A DNA stretch of 64,000 bases, from contig NZ_RYFW01000005.1 of assembly GCF_004138335.1 (NCBI RefSeq), positions 62,001-126,000 of the forward strand, read 5' to 3'. Made by a program: the position numbers and the translations under genes. This document shows, piece after piece, positions 35,841 to 44,269 of this stretch; the stretch's first letter is position 1, and each line of letters opens with the position of its first letter. The DNA comes from Peristeroidobacter agariperforans (GTDB lineage Bacteria > Pseudomonadota > Gammaproteobacteria > Steroidobacterales > Steroidobacteraceae). Below the pieces are notes generated by a model that worked only from the letters and a program-made list of their open reading frames with translations, did no database searches and had not been told where the DNA came from.

Positions 35841-36626
35841 ATGTCTACCGAAAAATCGTTGTTCAGTCTCAATGAGAAGACCGCGCTGATCACCGGCGGA
35901 TCGCGCGGCCTTGGGTTACAGATTGCCGAAGCCTTAGGCAGCTACGGTGCGCGCGTGCTGATCTCGGCGCGCAAGGCCGATGAGCTCGAACGCGCGAGGG
36001 CGTCTCTGCACGGGCAGGGAATCGACGCGGAGTGCGTCGTGGCCGATTGCGCCAACGAAGAGGGCGTCGTCGCACTCGCCGACACAGCGCTGCAACGATT
36101 AGGCCGCGTCGATATCCTCGTGAACAACGCAGGCGCCACTTGGGGGGCGCCGGCCGAGGATCATCCGACTGCCGCCTGGGACAAGGTGTTCAATCTGAAC
36201 GTTCGCGGCATGTTTCTGCTGTCACAACAGATCGGCCGGCGTTCGATGATCCCTCGGCGCTACGGCCGGATTCTCAATGTGGCCTCCATTGCCGGACTGA
36301 GCGGCAATCCTCCGGGCCCGATGAAGACCGTGGCTTACAACGCGAGCAAAGCTGCCGCGATCAACTTTACGCGCGCGCTGGCCGGCGAATGGGGCGTGTA
36401 CGGCATCACAGTGAACGCGCTCGCCCCGGGATTTTTTTGGACCAAGTTGTCGAGCGGCCTGATGGAGGAACTGGGTGAGGAGGCGCGCAAACGCGTGCCG
36501 TTGCAGCGCTGGGGCGATGATCAGGATCTGAAAGGCGCTGCGCTGCTGTTGGTTTCTGATGCGGGCAAACACATCACGGGGCAGGTGCTTGCCGTGGACG
36601 GCGGCGCGAGCGCGGTGCACGGGTAG
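35841..36626 (+). CDS. Short-chain dehydrogenase/reductase
   Basis: 261 residues from the ATG at 35841 after AGGA. Cofactor loop TGGSRGLG at 18-25, NNAG at 95-98, catalytic Ser149 (NVASIAG) and YNASK with Tyr166 and Lys170, then the C-terminal GQVLAVDGG. This is a classical SDR of the 3-oxoacyl-reductase/gluconate 5-dehydrogenase type; Arg in SRG and Arg near residue 44 favour NADP(H). It is cytoplasmic and could reduce or oxidise a product of the neighbouring hydrolases. A hairpin follows its stop codon. Confidence 0.88.
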   Translation: MSTEKSLFSLNEKTALITGGSRGLGLQIAEALGSYGARVLISARKADELERARASLHGQGIDAECVVADCANEEGVVALADTALQRLGRVDILVNNAGATWGAPAEDHPTAAWDKVFNLNVRGMFLLSQQIGRRSMIPRRYGRILNVASIAGLSGNPPGPMKTVAYNASKAAAINFTRALAGEWGVYGITVNALAPGFFWTKLSSGLMEELGEEARKRVPLQRWGDDQDLKGAALLLVSDAGKHITGQVLAVDGGASAVHG

Positions 36627-36636
36627 AGCGCAGTGA

Positions 36637-36662
36637 GCCGCAGGCCTTCCAATGCCTGCGGC
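36637..36662. terminator. Bidirectional terminator hairpin
   Basis: Stem GCCGCAGGC (36637-36645) with GCCTGCGGC (36654-36662) and an 8-nt loop, in the 65-bp gap between the converging SDR and aldolase genes. Confidence 0.65.
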
Positions 36663-36691
36663 ATGACTAGCGCAGTGAGAGCCAGACGCGA

Positions 36692-37702
36692 TTAGCTGCG
36701 TCCGCCAGCCTTCCTGCCCACCTCAATCGTCTTGAACCCCGCATCGCCCCAGTTCATCACGAACACGCTGAAGCCCTGCTTCATGCGCATCTCGATCTGA
36801 TCGGGCGTCGTCGGAATTCCGCAGGCGACCTTGAACTCCTTGCAGGCGGAGAGCACCGATTGAATCGCGCCTTCCCAGGCCTTCTCATCGGTCACCGGCT
36901 TGCCATCCGGACCCGGGGATGAGAACACCCGGCGCAGCGTACCCGCGCCCGGCCACAACACACCGATGCCTTTGACGGCCGCGATCTCGCGCACGTTCTT
37001 CAAGCCTTCCTTGCTCTCGACGACGACCCAGTTGATCAGCTCGCCGTTCGGATTCAACGGCCACAGATCGGCCTTCGCGCGATACTCTTTCTCGCTCAAT
37101 CCCCAGTACTTCGGAGCCAGGCCCACCGAGTCCGCACGCGTGCCGCCTTGCGCGGGATAGCGCATGGCGCTGAGACCGCGCTTCACTTCATCGGCGTTTT
37201 GCACGTCGACGAACATGATGCCGGAGACGCCGAGGTCCAACTGCTGACTGATGTGTTTGGCGGCGAGCGCAGGATCCGGCGCGATCTCGTGCATCTTCAC
37301 GATCATCGGATAATCGATGCGCGGAGCCGGGGAATGGCTCAAGTGCTTTTCAGCGCCGAGCGCCTTCGCAAACTCCGTGAAGACGGGCAGGGATTTGTCG
37401 TAGTCGTGCTCCATGCTGCCGTCGAACACGAAATCCGACAGCTTGTAGTTCACCGTTTCTTTCGCAAGCTCCGCGGGTGTCTTGTTCGGCGTCGGTGCAT
37501 CCGCCGGCGCGCCGTACGGCTTGCGATTGCTCGGCGCGTACAGGCCCATCACGGGCTTGCCTTGCTCGATCAACCCAATCATCGGATTGAGTCGTTGTTT
37601 TGGCGCATCGGCAAGCGTCGTGCTCGCCGCGAAGGCGAGGGCGGCGAGCGAGGCGGCACGCAGGATGCTGGAGACGGTGTGAGCCATCGACGTGGAAGGC
37701 AT
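36692..37702 (-). CDS. HpcH/HpaI-aldolase-like protein with signal peptide
   Basis: 336 residues from the ATG at 37702 (GGGGG upstream). The fold of class II HpcH/HpaI aldolases is recognisable: FVFDGSMEH near residue 90 for the substrate/base region, GVSGIMFVDVQNADEV, MRYPAQGGTR, then VVVESKEGLKNVREIAAVKG with the metal-ligand Glu, WPGAGTLRR and the late GFSVFVMN. These aldolases cleave or form 4-hydroxy-2-oxo acids, normally in the cytosol. Here the N terminus (ILRAASLAALAFAASTTLADA) is a plausible signal peptide, so periplasmic location is likely. It stands alone, with an 18-bp palindrome in its leader. Confidence 0.78.
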   Translation of the reverse strand: MPSTSMAHTVSSILRAASLAALAFAASTTLADAPKQRLNPMIGLIEQGKPVMGLYAPSNRKPYGAPADAPTPNKTPAELAKETVNYKLSDFVFDGSMEHDYDKSLPVFTEFAKALGAEKHLSHSPAPRIDYPMIVKMHEIAPDPALAAKHISQQLDLGVSGIMFVDVQNADEVKRGLSAMRYPAQGGTRADSVGLAPKYWGLSEKEYRAKADLWPLNPNGELINWVVVESKEGLKNVREIAAVKGIGVLWPGAGTLRRVFSSPGPDGKPVTDEKAWEGAIQSVLSACKEFKVACGIPTTPDQIEMRMKQGFSVFVMNWGDAGFKTIEVGRKAGGRS

Positions 37703-37720
37703 GATGATTGAATCCCCCGA

Positions 37721-37738
37721 ACGAACGCGCGCGTTCGT
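37721..37738. promoter_or_regulatory. Perfect 18-bp palindrome upstream of exported aldolase gene
   Basis: ACGAACGCG followed by its reverse complement CGCGTTCGT, with no spacer. It lies 19 bp upstream of the start codon at 37702, next to the ribosome binding site. Candidate operator, or a leader hairpin that limits translation. Confidence 0.5.
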
Positions 37739-38125
37739 GATGACATTGATGTCGGTATCGACGCGCGCACGTGGCTCGCGCGTTCGATCTTCAAAGTAGC
37801 CGCCGTCGCGTTCGACTTCAACTCACTTTGCGTACAGCACGGCTGTGGCGCAAACACCCTTTGGCAGGGCGGCTGGGGCAAGGGCGCAAACTAATGTCGC
37901 GAACTTGCGCTTCGGCGATTGAATCATGCTGCCACCCAGATCGCCGGCACACATTATCAGTAAATTCCTGCGACGCTTCGCGCGTAGGATGTCCCGCGAA
38001 ATGAAGCATCGGCGCGAAAACCAAGGCCCTGCCTCATCCGGTGACTCATCAGCTGCGAGCGTGCGGCGGGTTTTCACGGCGCAAGCGACGCAGGAAAAAA
38101 ATTTTCCTAAAGGGGGAATATGACG
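37739..38125. other. Divergent intergenic region upstream of the third TonB receptor
   Basis: This 387-bp stretch separates the exported aldolase gene from the receptor. It has no protein-like frame with a start. AT-rich patches (CACATTATCAGTAAATTCC, and AAAAAAATTTTCC near 38095-38107) are the best places for the receptor promoter and leader, but I cannot fix a -35/-10 pair. Confidence 0.4.
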
Positions 38126-41100
38126 ATGAACGATCGAAGCGCAGCAACTTCGGGCGCACGCCCGGTGTCGGCAGCCGTCAGACGGGCACTGGGACCGGCG
38201 AGCGCGTTGCTCGCGCTGACCAGTTTCGTTGCCTTCAACGCAATGGCGCAGGAAACCGCCGAGCAGGTTGCTCAGGCTGGCCCGTCGCCTGCACCTCAAT
38301 CCGCCACCGGCGGTAGCGCGACCGACAGCGGCGCCGGCGATACGCTCGAAGCCATCACCGTGACCGGTTCGCGCATCGCGCGTGCCGACGGCTATGAAGC
38401 CCCCACACCGGTTTCCGTGCTGGGTGCCGAAGAATTGAACAAGATGGCGACGACGACGATCGCGGACTCTGTGAACCGCCTGCCCGCGTTTGCCGGCAGC
38501 CAGACCCCGCGCAATCGCTCCTCGAACATCAGCTCCGGCACCGCCGGCACCAACATCCTGAACCTGCGCGGCTTGGGCGCCAACCGTACCCTGGTGCTCC
38601 AGGACGGCAAGCGCATGGTCGGTTCGACGGTGGCCACCGGCACGCTCTCGGGCGCGGTCGACGTCAACATGATTCCGAGCGGTCTCGTGCAGCGAGTCGA
38701 CGTGGTGACCGGCGGCGCGTCCGCCGTGTACGGCTCCGACGCGCTCGCGGGCGTCGTGAACTTCATCCTCGATAAGGAGTTCACGGGCGTCAAAGGCAAC
38801 GTCGATTACGGCATGACCTCGGCCGGCGACGGCGAGAACTACAAGCTCACGTTCACCGCCGGCACCAAGCTTGCCGATGATCGTTTGCACCTGTTGTTCA
38901 GCGGCGAGTACGCCGACGATGAGGGCATCATCGGTAACGATCGCGAGTGGGCGGATGATTCGTTCCAGATGATGAACAACCCGCTCGCCTCGCAGGCGGG
39001 CCAGCCTTCGCTGCTCACGGTTCACAACGCGGGCGTCGCGAACGGCACCTACGGCGGCCTGACCTTGAGCTGTCAGCGCATCACCCCGTATGTGGACACC
39101 GTCACCGGGGTGCCCGGCAACCGGCTCCAACCGATCACGGGTACGCCCTGCGCGCTGCGCGGCACGCAGTTCGTGACCGACGGCAACGCGATTCCGTTCC
39201 AGTTCGGTGATCTGGTGAATGGTCCGACGATGCGTGGCGGCGACTGGGAAGCCTCGCGTGTCGATCGCGCCACGACCATCGCGCTGCCGCTGCAGCGTAA
39301 ATCGCTGTTCGGCCGCGCGGCCTATGACATCAGCGACAACGTCACGGCGTTCGTCGATCTGCAGTACGGCCACACCTGGTCGCACAACACCCAGGTCGTG
39401 CCCATCCTGAACAACGGCGGCAGCGTTTACGTGTATCGCGACAACGCGTTCCTGTCCCCGGAACTGCGTCAGACGATGGTCAACAACAACGTCGACGCGA
39501 TCGAAATCGGCACGTTCAACGGCGACATGCACTACCTGCAGGGCATCAACACGCGTGAGCTGAAGCGCGGCGTGGCGGGCTTCGAAGGCAACTTCGATCT
39601 CGGCGGCAAGGAATGGAACTGGGATGCCTCCTACGTCTATGGCGAGCAGAACATCCAGTCCAAGACGCCGACCAACCGCGTCAACTCGCGCTATGCCATG
39701 GCGATCAACTCGACGCTCGATGCAAACGGCAACATCGTTTGCGGCACACGTAGCGCCGACCTGCTCTCCGTGGTGCCGGTCGCCGGCTGCCGCGCCTACA
39801 ATCCGATGGGCCTCGGCGTGAACTCGCCGCAAGCCCTCGACTACATCACCGACATGGGCTGGTCGGACATCACGCTCACGCAGACGGTGCTCGCGGCCAG
39901 CATGAGCGGCGAGCCGTTCGAGAACTGGGCGGGCCCGGTGTCGATCGCGTTCGGCGGCGAGCATCGCACCGAGGAGTCGGAAGGCTCGGTGAGCGCGCTC
40001 GACCGGACGAGCGCCTTCTTCGCCGGTAACTACAAGGCGACGATCGGCAAGTTCGATGTGAACGAGGCGTTCCTCGAAACCGTGGTGCCGCTGTTGAACG
40101 GCGTGCCGGGCGCGGAGACCTTGGACTTCAACGGTGCGGTTCGTTACACGGACTACAGCGTCACGGGCGAGGTCACGACCTGGAAGGCCGGTTTGATCTG
40201 GTCGCCGCTGGAAGATGCACGCTTCCGCTTCACCAAGTCGCGTGACATTCGTGCGCCTGGCTTGGGTGAGTTGTTCAACCAGGGCTCCGGTGGCACGGGC
40301 AACAACACCGACCTGGGTCTGCCGGGCAATCCGACCTATTTCATGCAGAGCCAGACCATCGGCAACCTGAACCTGAAGCCGGAAGAGGCCGATACGACGG
40401 GTATTGGCGTCGTGTTGACGCCGCGCTTCCTGCCGGGCTTCACGATGTCCGTCGACTACTACAAGATCGAAGTCGATGGCACGCTGTACGTGCGCAGCAC
40501 GCGTGAAATCATCGAAGGTTGCTACCTGGGTGGCGATCCGCAGATGTGCGCGCAGATCGCGCGTGGTTCCAACGGGTTCATCACCGTGGTCACGAGCTTC
40601 CCCGAGAACATCGTCGGCGAAGTGGCGAGCGGCATCGACGTGGACGCCACCTATCGCTTCCCGGTCGGCCCTGGCGACCTGACGCTGCGTGCGATGGGCA
40701 CGTTCGTGGATAAGCTCGAGACCACCGCTGCCAACGGCACGAAGATCGACGGCCGCGGCGTGAACTCCGACGATGCCGGTATCGGCCTCGGCGCGAACCT
40801 CTCCGGTCCGAAGTATCGTTATCTGCTGTCCGCAGGTTACGACTGGGATCCGGTGTCGATCACGCTGTCGATGCGTGGCATCAGCGCGGGCAAGTACAAC
40901 AACAAGTTCCTGGAATGTGAGGTCGGCAGCTGTCCGACGGCTGCGCAGCTGGTCGGCACGGGTTACACCAACACGATCAACGACAACGACATCGCTGGCG
41001 CGGAGTATTTCGACCTGGCGCTCAACTACAAGATGGGCGACATGGGCGAGGCGTACTTCGTGATCGAGAACCTGCTCAACGAGGATCCCGCCAAGGTTGC

Positions 41101-41200
41101 AGGCGGCCGTGGCGCGGGCTTCTACCAGGGTCAGTCGAACGTGACGCTGTACGACCGCTTCGGCACCATGTTCCACGGTGGCGTGCGCTTCAAGTTCTAA
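38126..41200 (+). CDS. TonB-dependent receptor (Oar/iron-complex type, no STN)
   Basis: 1024 residues from the ATG at 38126, nine bases after GGGGG; an ATG at 38120 is too close to it. Signal peptide (LLALTSFVAFNAMA), a Gly/Ala/Pro-rich linker, TonB box LEAITVTGSRI near residue 74, plug (MIPSGLVQRVDVVTGGAS, YGSDALAGVVNF) and a large barrel ending in GGVRFKF. Codon use is strongly biased to C-ending codons, as in abundant proteins. It is followed by a GC hairpin and then a run of exported proteins on the same strand, so it is the likely entry port for whatever that cluster handles. Confidence 0.93.
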   Translation: MNDRSAATSGARPVSAAVRRALGPASALLALTSFVAFNAMAQETAEQVAQAGPSPAPQSATGGSATDSGAGDTLEAITVTGSRIARADGYEAPTPVSVLGAEELNKMATTTIADSVNRLPAFAGSQTPRNRSSNISSGTAGTNILNLRGLGANRTLVLQDGKRMVGSTVATGTLSGAVDVNMIPSGLVQRVDVVTGGASAVYGSDALAGVVNFILDKEFTGVKGNVDYGMTSAGDGENYKLTFTAGTKLADDRLHLLFSGEYADDEGIIGNDREWADDSFQMMNNPLASQAGQPSLLTVHNAGVANGTYGGLTLSCQRITPYVDTVTGVPGNRLQPITGTPCALRGTQFVTDGNAIPFQFGDLVNGPTMRGGDWEASRVDRATTIALPLQRKSLFGRAAYDISDNVTAFVDLQYGHTWSHNTQVVPILNNGGSVYVYRDNAFLSPELRQTMVNNNVDAIEIGTFNGDMHYLQGINTRELKRGVAGFEGNFDLGGKEWNWDASYVYGEQNIQSKTPTNRVNSRYAMAINSTLDANGNIVCGTRSADLLSVVPVAGCRAYNPMGLGVNSPQALDYITDMGWSDITLTQTVLAASMSGEPFENWAGPVSIAFGGEHRTEESEGSVSALDRTSAFFAGNYKATIGKFDVNEAFLETVVPLLNGVPGAETLDFNGAVRYTDYSVTGEVTTWKAGLIWSPLEDARFRFTKSRDIRAPGLGELFNQGSGGTGNNTDLGLPGNPTYFMQSQTIGNLNLKPEEADTTGIGVVLTPRFLPGFTMSVDYYKIEVDGTLYVRSTREIIEGCYLGGDPQMCAQIARGSNGFITVVTSFPENIVGEVASGIDVDATYRFPVGPGDLTLRAMGTFVDKLETTAANGTKIDGRGVNSDDAGIGLGANLSGPKYRYLLSAGYDWDPVSITLSMRGISAGKYNNKFLECEVGSCPTAAQLVGTGYTNTINDNDIAGAEYFDLALNYKMGDMGEAYFVIENLLNEDPAKVAGGRGAGFYQGQSNVTLYDRFGTMFHGGVRFKF

Positions 41201-41223
41201 GAACGCACGTAAGAGACGCGAGC

Positions 41224-41250
41224 GGGGCGGGCCCAATGCAGGCCCGCCCC
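41224..41250 (+). terminator. GC-rich hairpin between TonB receptor and MBL gene
   Basis: Stem GGGGCGGGCC (41224-41233) with GGCCCGCCCC (41241-41250), 7-nt loop, followed by CTT. It could end most receptor transcripts or protect their 3' ends; the next gene starts 14 bp later. Confidence 0.6.
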
Positions 41251-41264
41251 CTTGGGGGATGATA

Positions 41265-42242
41265 ATGAGAAGAGCACGTATGCTCGCGCTCCTGGGCGCG
41301 ATGCTGCTGTCTCAGGCCGCCTTCAGCGCGGAGTCCGCGGGCGTGGCGACGCCCGGCGAGGATTGGCCGCACTCGGCCGATATTTCCAAACGCAATCTCA
41401 CTGCGAAAGACTTCCCACGCTGGCAGCAGCTCGAGCGCAACGTGTATGCCTATGAAGGGCTGCACTCGCCAGACAAGCAGGGCGTCATCGTCAACACGGT
41501 CAGCCTGATCGTGATCACGGGCGAGGGCGTCGTGGTCGTCGACGGTCAGGGCGATGTGCCGCAGACCCAGGCGATGATCGAGAACATCAAGAAGCTCACC
41601 GACGAGCCCATTAAATATGTGGTGATCGCCTCCGATCACATCGATCACGTAGGCGGCAACGCGGCCTTCCGGCAGGCGTATCCCAACGTGGTCTTCATTG
41701 GCTCGCCCGCCTCCAAGCGGCGGCTCGAGAAAGATCCCAATCCGCCGACCATGCTCGTCTCCGAGCAGCGATCGTTACGGCTCGGCGCCGCGCAAATCGA
41801 AATTCTGAACCTGGGACGCGCCCACACCGGCGGCGATCTGGTCGCCTGGATGCCGCAGGTCGGCGTGCTGTTCCTGGGTGAAATTTATTTAAGGGATGTG
41901 TTCCCGGCGATGCGCTCAGCCTATCCGACCGAGTGGCTTGCGACGATCCGCAAGGCGGTGTACTTGAATCCGAACTGGTACATCCCCGGCCACGGTTTCA
42001 TCGACGAGCCGGCGATCATGAGGCGCGAGCTGGACGAGGCGAGGCAGGCGTTGATTTACGTCATGAATGAGGCGAAGCGCCTCAAAGCGGCCGGCTACGC
42101 GTGCGAATCTGCCGCGAACTGTCCGGCCGCGGAGCACGCGAACTGGGGCCCGTACGCCGACTGGGCCTTGCGCAGCTCCCAGGCGCCGCTCGCCATCGCT
42201 CGTGTATACCTCGAGCTCGATGGCAAGCTGCCGGAGACTTGA
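41265..42242 (+). CDS. Exported metallo-beta-lactamase-fold protein with altered metal site
   Basis: 325 residues from the ATG at 41265 (six bases past GGGGG). The signal peptide is MLALLGAMLLSQAAFSA. The MBL core is clear, but the HxHxDH motif reads ASDHIDHVGG: the first His is Ser123, while His125, Asp127 and His128 remain. His187 (RAHTGGD) and His243 (PGHGF) are present, and the bridging Asp of LFxGD is Glu206 (LFLGEIYL). It resembles SoxH/quinoprotein-associated MBL proteins. The changed ligands suggest one metal or a different metal, so the activity is uncertain. It sits between the receptor and the DUF1592 gene. Confidence 0.85.
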   Translation: MRRARMLALLGAMLLSQAAFSAESAGVATPGEDWPHSADISKRNLTAKDFPRWQQLERNVYAYEGLHSPDKQGVIVNTVSLIVITGEGVVVVDGQGDVPQTQAMIENIKKLTDEPIKYVVIASDHIDHVGGNAAFRQAYPNVVFIGSPASKRRLEKDPNPPTMLVSEQRSLRLGAAQIEILNLGRAHTGGDLVAWMPQVGVLFLGEIYLRDVFPAMRSAYPTEWLATIRKAVYLNPNWYIPGHGFIDEPAIMRRELDEARQALIYVMNEAKRLKAAGYACESAANCPAAEHANWGPYADWALRSSQAPLAIARVYLELDGKLPET

Positions 42243-42500
42243 GTGACCGGGCCGCATCGTGGAACTAGTCGGCGTGCGGTGTGGTCCAAAGCGACCCGCC
42301 AGCCAGCCTTGCGAGCCGTCTGCGAAACTCAGGGTAAACGCCTGACAGCGGACGGAAAATTTCCATATTCGCGGCAAAAAAAACAAAGTTCATGTAGCGC
42401 CTTAGGCGTACATTCTGAATAGCGGATAGAACAGGTCTAGCTCCGTCACAGGCTGGATACCGTTCGTCGCTGTAGGTTGATCGGTAGGGGGACGTTGAGA

Positions 42501-44246
42501 GTGAAGTCATGTATCCGTGCGTTCAGCACAGTTGCCCTGACCAGCCTGCTCTTGGCCGGCTGCGCGGGCAAAGATGAGCCCGAGAATCCTGGCACGCCGC
42601 CGCGCGTGCGAGTCATCACCACCCAGCAGTATTTGAATACGGTCGCGAACGTGTTCGGCTCGAGCGTGAGCATGGACATGAAGTTCCCGCCGCTGCGCCG
42701 GACCGACGGTCTGCTCGCCAACGGCGCGGCCTTGGCCGGCGTCACCGCGGGCAAGATCGAAACGTTCCAGCGCGCCGCGAGCAGCATTGCCGCTCAAGTC
42801 GTCGCGCCCGAGCGCCGCAACTACCTGATCCCGTGCACGCCCGCCGATGAGAAGAAGTCGGATGCGGAGTGCGCCAAACAGTTCTTCTCGCAGACCGGCC
42901 GGCTCCTGCACCGACGCAAGCTGACCGATGAGGAGCTGAGCAAGTACGTCACGGCCGCGAACACGGCCGCCGACAAGCTCAACGATTTCTACGCCGGTGT
43001 GGAGCTCACGCTCGAGGCGATGCTGATCAGCCCCGAGGTGCTGTTCATCGTCGAGACGAGCGATGAGAAGCCCGACAAGCACGGCGGCCGTCCGCTCGAC
43101 GCTTATTCGCTTGCCTCGCGCCTGTCCTTCTTCCTGTGGGATGCCGGTCCGGATGACATGGTGCTCACGGCCGCCGAGAAGGGCGAGCTCGACAGCGAGC
43201 GTGGCTTGAAGAAAGTGGTCGATGCGATGCTCGCAAGCCCGCGCCTGGAAGACGGCATGCGCGCGTTCTTCGATGACATGCTGGGCTTCGATGACTTCGA
43301 TGCGCTCTCGAAGGATCCCACGGTCTATCCGTTCTTCACCGGTGCGACCGCCGCGGATGCCCGCGAGCAGACCATGCGCACGATCGTCGATCATCTGATC
43401 CACAAGCAGGAAGACTATCGCGAGCTGTACACGACGCGCGAAACGTTCATGTCGCCCGCGCTTGCGCCGCTGTACCAGATCCCGGCCTCGCGAGGCTGGA
43501 CCGAATATACGTTCCCTGAAGACAGCCCGCGTCAGGGGCTGTTGACGCAGGTGAGCTTCGTCGCGCTGCGTTCGCATCCGGGCCGCAGCTCGCCGACGCT
43601 GCGTGGTCGTGCGCTGCGTGAGCGCATTCTCTGCCAGGTCGTGCCGCCGCCGCCGCCGAACGTCGACTTCGGCAAGCTCGAAAATCCGGACGCGCACTAC
43701 AAGACGCAGCGTGAGCGCGTCGCCGTGCACCTGGAAGATCCGGCGTGCGCCGGCTGTCACAAGATCACCGATCCGATGGGGCTTGCGCTCGAGAGCTTCG
43801 ATGGCGCGGGCCGCTTCCGCACGCAGGAGAACGGCGCGACCATCGATACGACCGGCGAGCTCGACGGCGTGCAGTTCACCGATGTGGTGGGCTTAGGCAA
43901 GGCGCTGCACGACAATCCGGCGCTGCCGAGCTGCCTGGTCGATCGCCTGTACAGCTACGGCTCGGGCGGCGCGGCCAAGCCCTCCGACCGACCGCTGTTG
44001 AAGTACTACACCGCGGAGTTCGAGAAGGCCGGCTACAAGCTGCCCGAGGTGTTGCGCACGATCACGCTCTCGGAAGCCTTCCGCACCGTCACCGAGGCGA
44101 AGAAGGTGAATGCGTCCGAGGCACGCGAGCCGACCGAGGAAATCGTCATCGAAGAGCAGCTGCCGACGACCACCACGGTGGATACGGCGGCGCCCGCGAA
44201 TGAAACACAAACCGTGGCGATGACTAGCAGCCACGATAAGAACTGA
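42501..44246 (+). CDS. DUF1587/1595/1592/1588/1585 haem lipoprotein
   Basis: 581 residues from the GTG at 42501, nine bases after AGGGGG. The lipobox LLLAGC puts the lipid on Cys21. The domain chain known from planctomycete cytochrome-like proteins is complete: DUF1587 (TTQQYLNTVANVFG), DUF1595 (GRLLHRRKLTDEEL), DUF1592 (ELTLEAMLISPEVLF, YSLASRLSFFLWD), DUF1588 (QGLLTQVSFVALRSHPGRSS, ALRERILCQVVPPPPPNV) and DUF1585 (LESFDGAGRFR). A haem c motif CAGCH at 416-420 lies between the last two. Likely a periplasmic redox or binding protein. It pairs with the DUF1552 gene 23 bp downstream, as in other phyla; the reaction is unknown. Confidence 0.9.
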   Translation: MKSCIRAFSTVALTSLLLAGCAGKDEPENPGTPPRVRVITTQQYLNTVANVFGSSVSMDMKFPPLRRTDGLLANGAALAGVTAGKIETFQRAASSIAAQVVAPERRNYLIPCTPADEKKSDAECAKQFFSQTGRLLHRRKLTDEELSKYVTAANTAADKLNDFYAGVELTLEAMLISPEVLFIVETSDEKPDKHGGRPLDAYSLASRLSFFLWDAGPDDMVLTAAEKGELDSERGLKKVVDAMLASPRLEDGMRAFFDDMLGFDDFDALSKDPTVYPFFTGATAADAREQTMRTIVDHLIHKQEDYRELYTTRETFMSPALAPLYQIPASRGWTEYTFPEDSPRQGLLTQVSFVALRSHPGRSSPTLRGRALRERILCQVVPPPPPNVDFGKLENPDAHYKTQRERVAVHLEDPACAGCHKITDPMGLALESFDGAGRFRTQENGATIDTTGELDGVQFTDVVGLGKALHDNPALPSCLVDRLYSYGSGGAAKPSDRPLLKYYTAEFEKAGYKLPEVLRTITLSEAFRTVTEAKKVNASEAREPTEEIVIEEQLPTTTTVDTAAPANETQTVAMTSSHDKN

Positions 44247-44269
44247 TTGCCGTTGCGGAGAGATCACAC

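Noticed and set aside
37823-41236. Very long minus-strand open frame (over 1100 codons) opposite the third TonB receptor
   Set aside because: It is an antisense shadow caused by the C-ending codon bias of the receptor; its product is rich in Arg, His and Ala without any domain.
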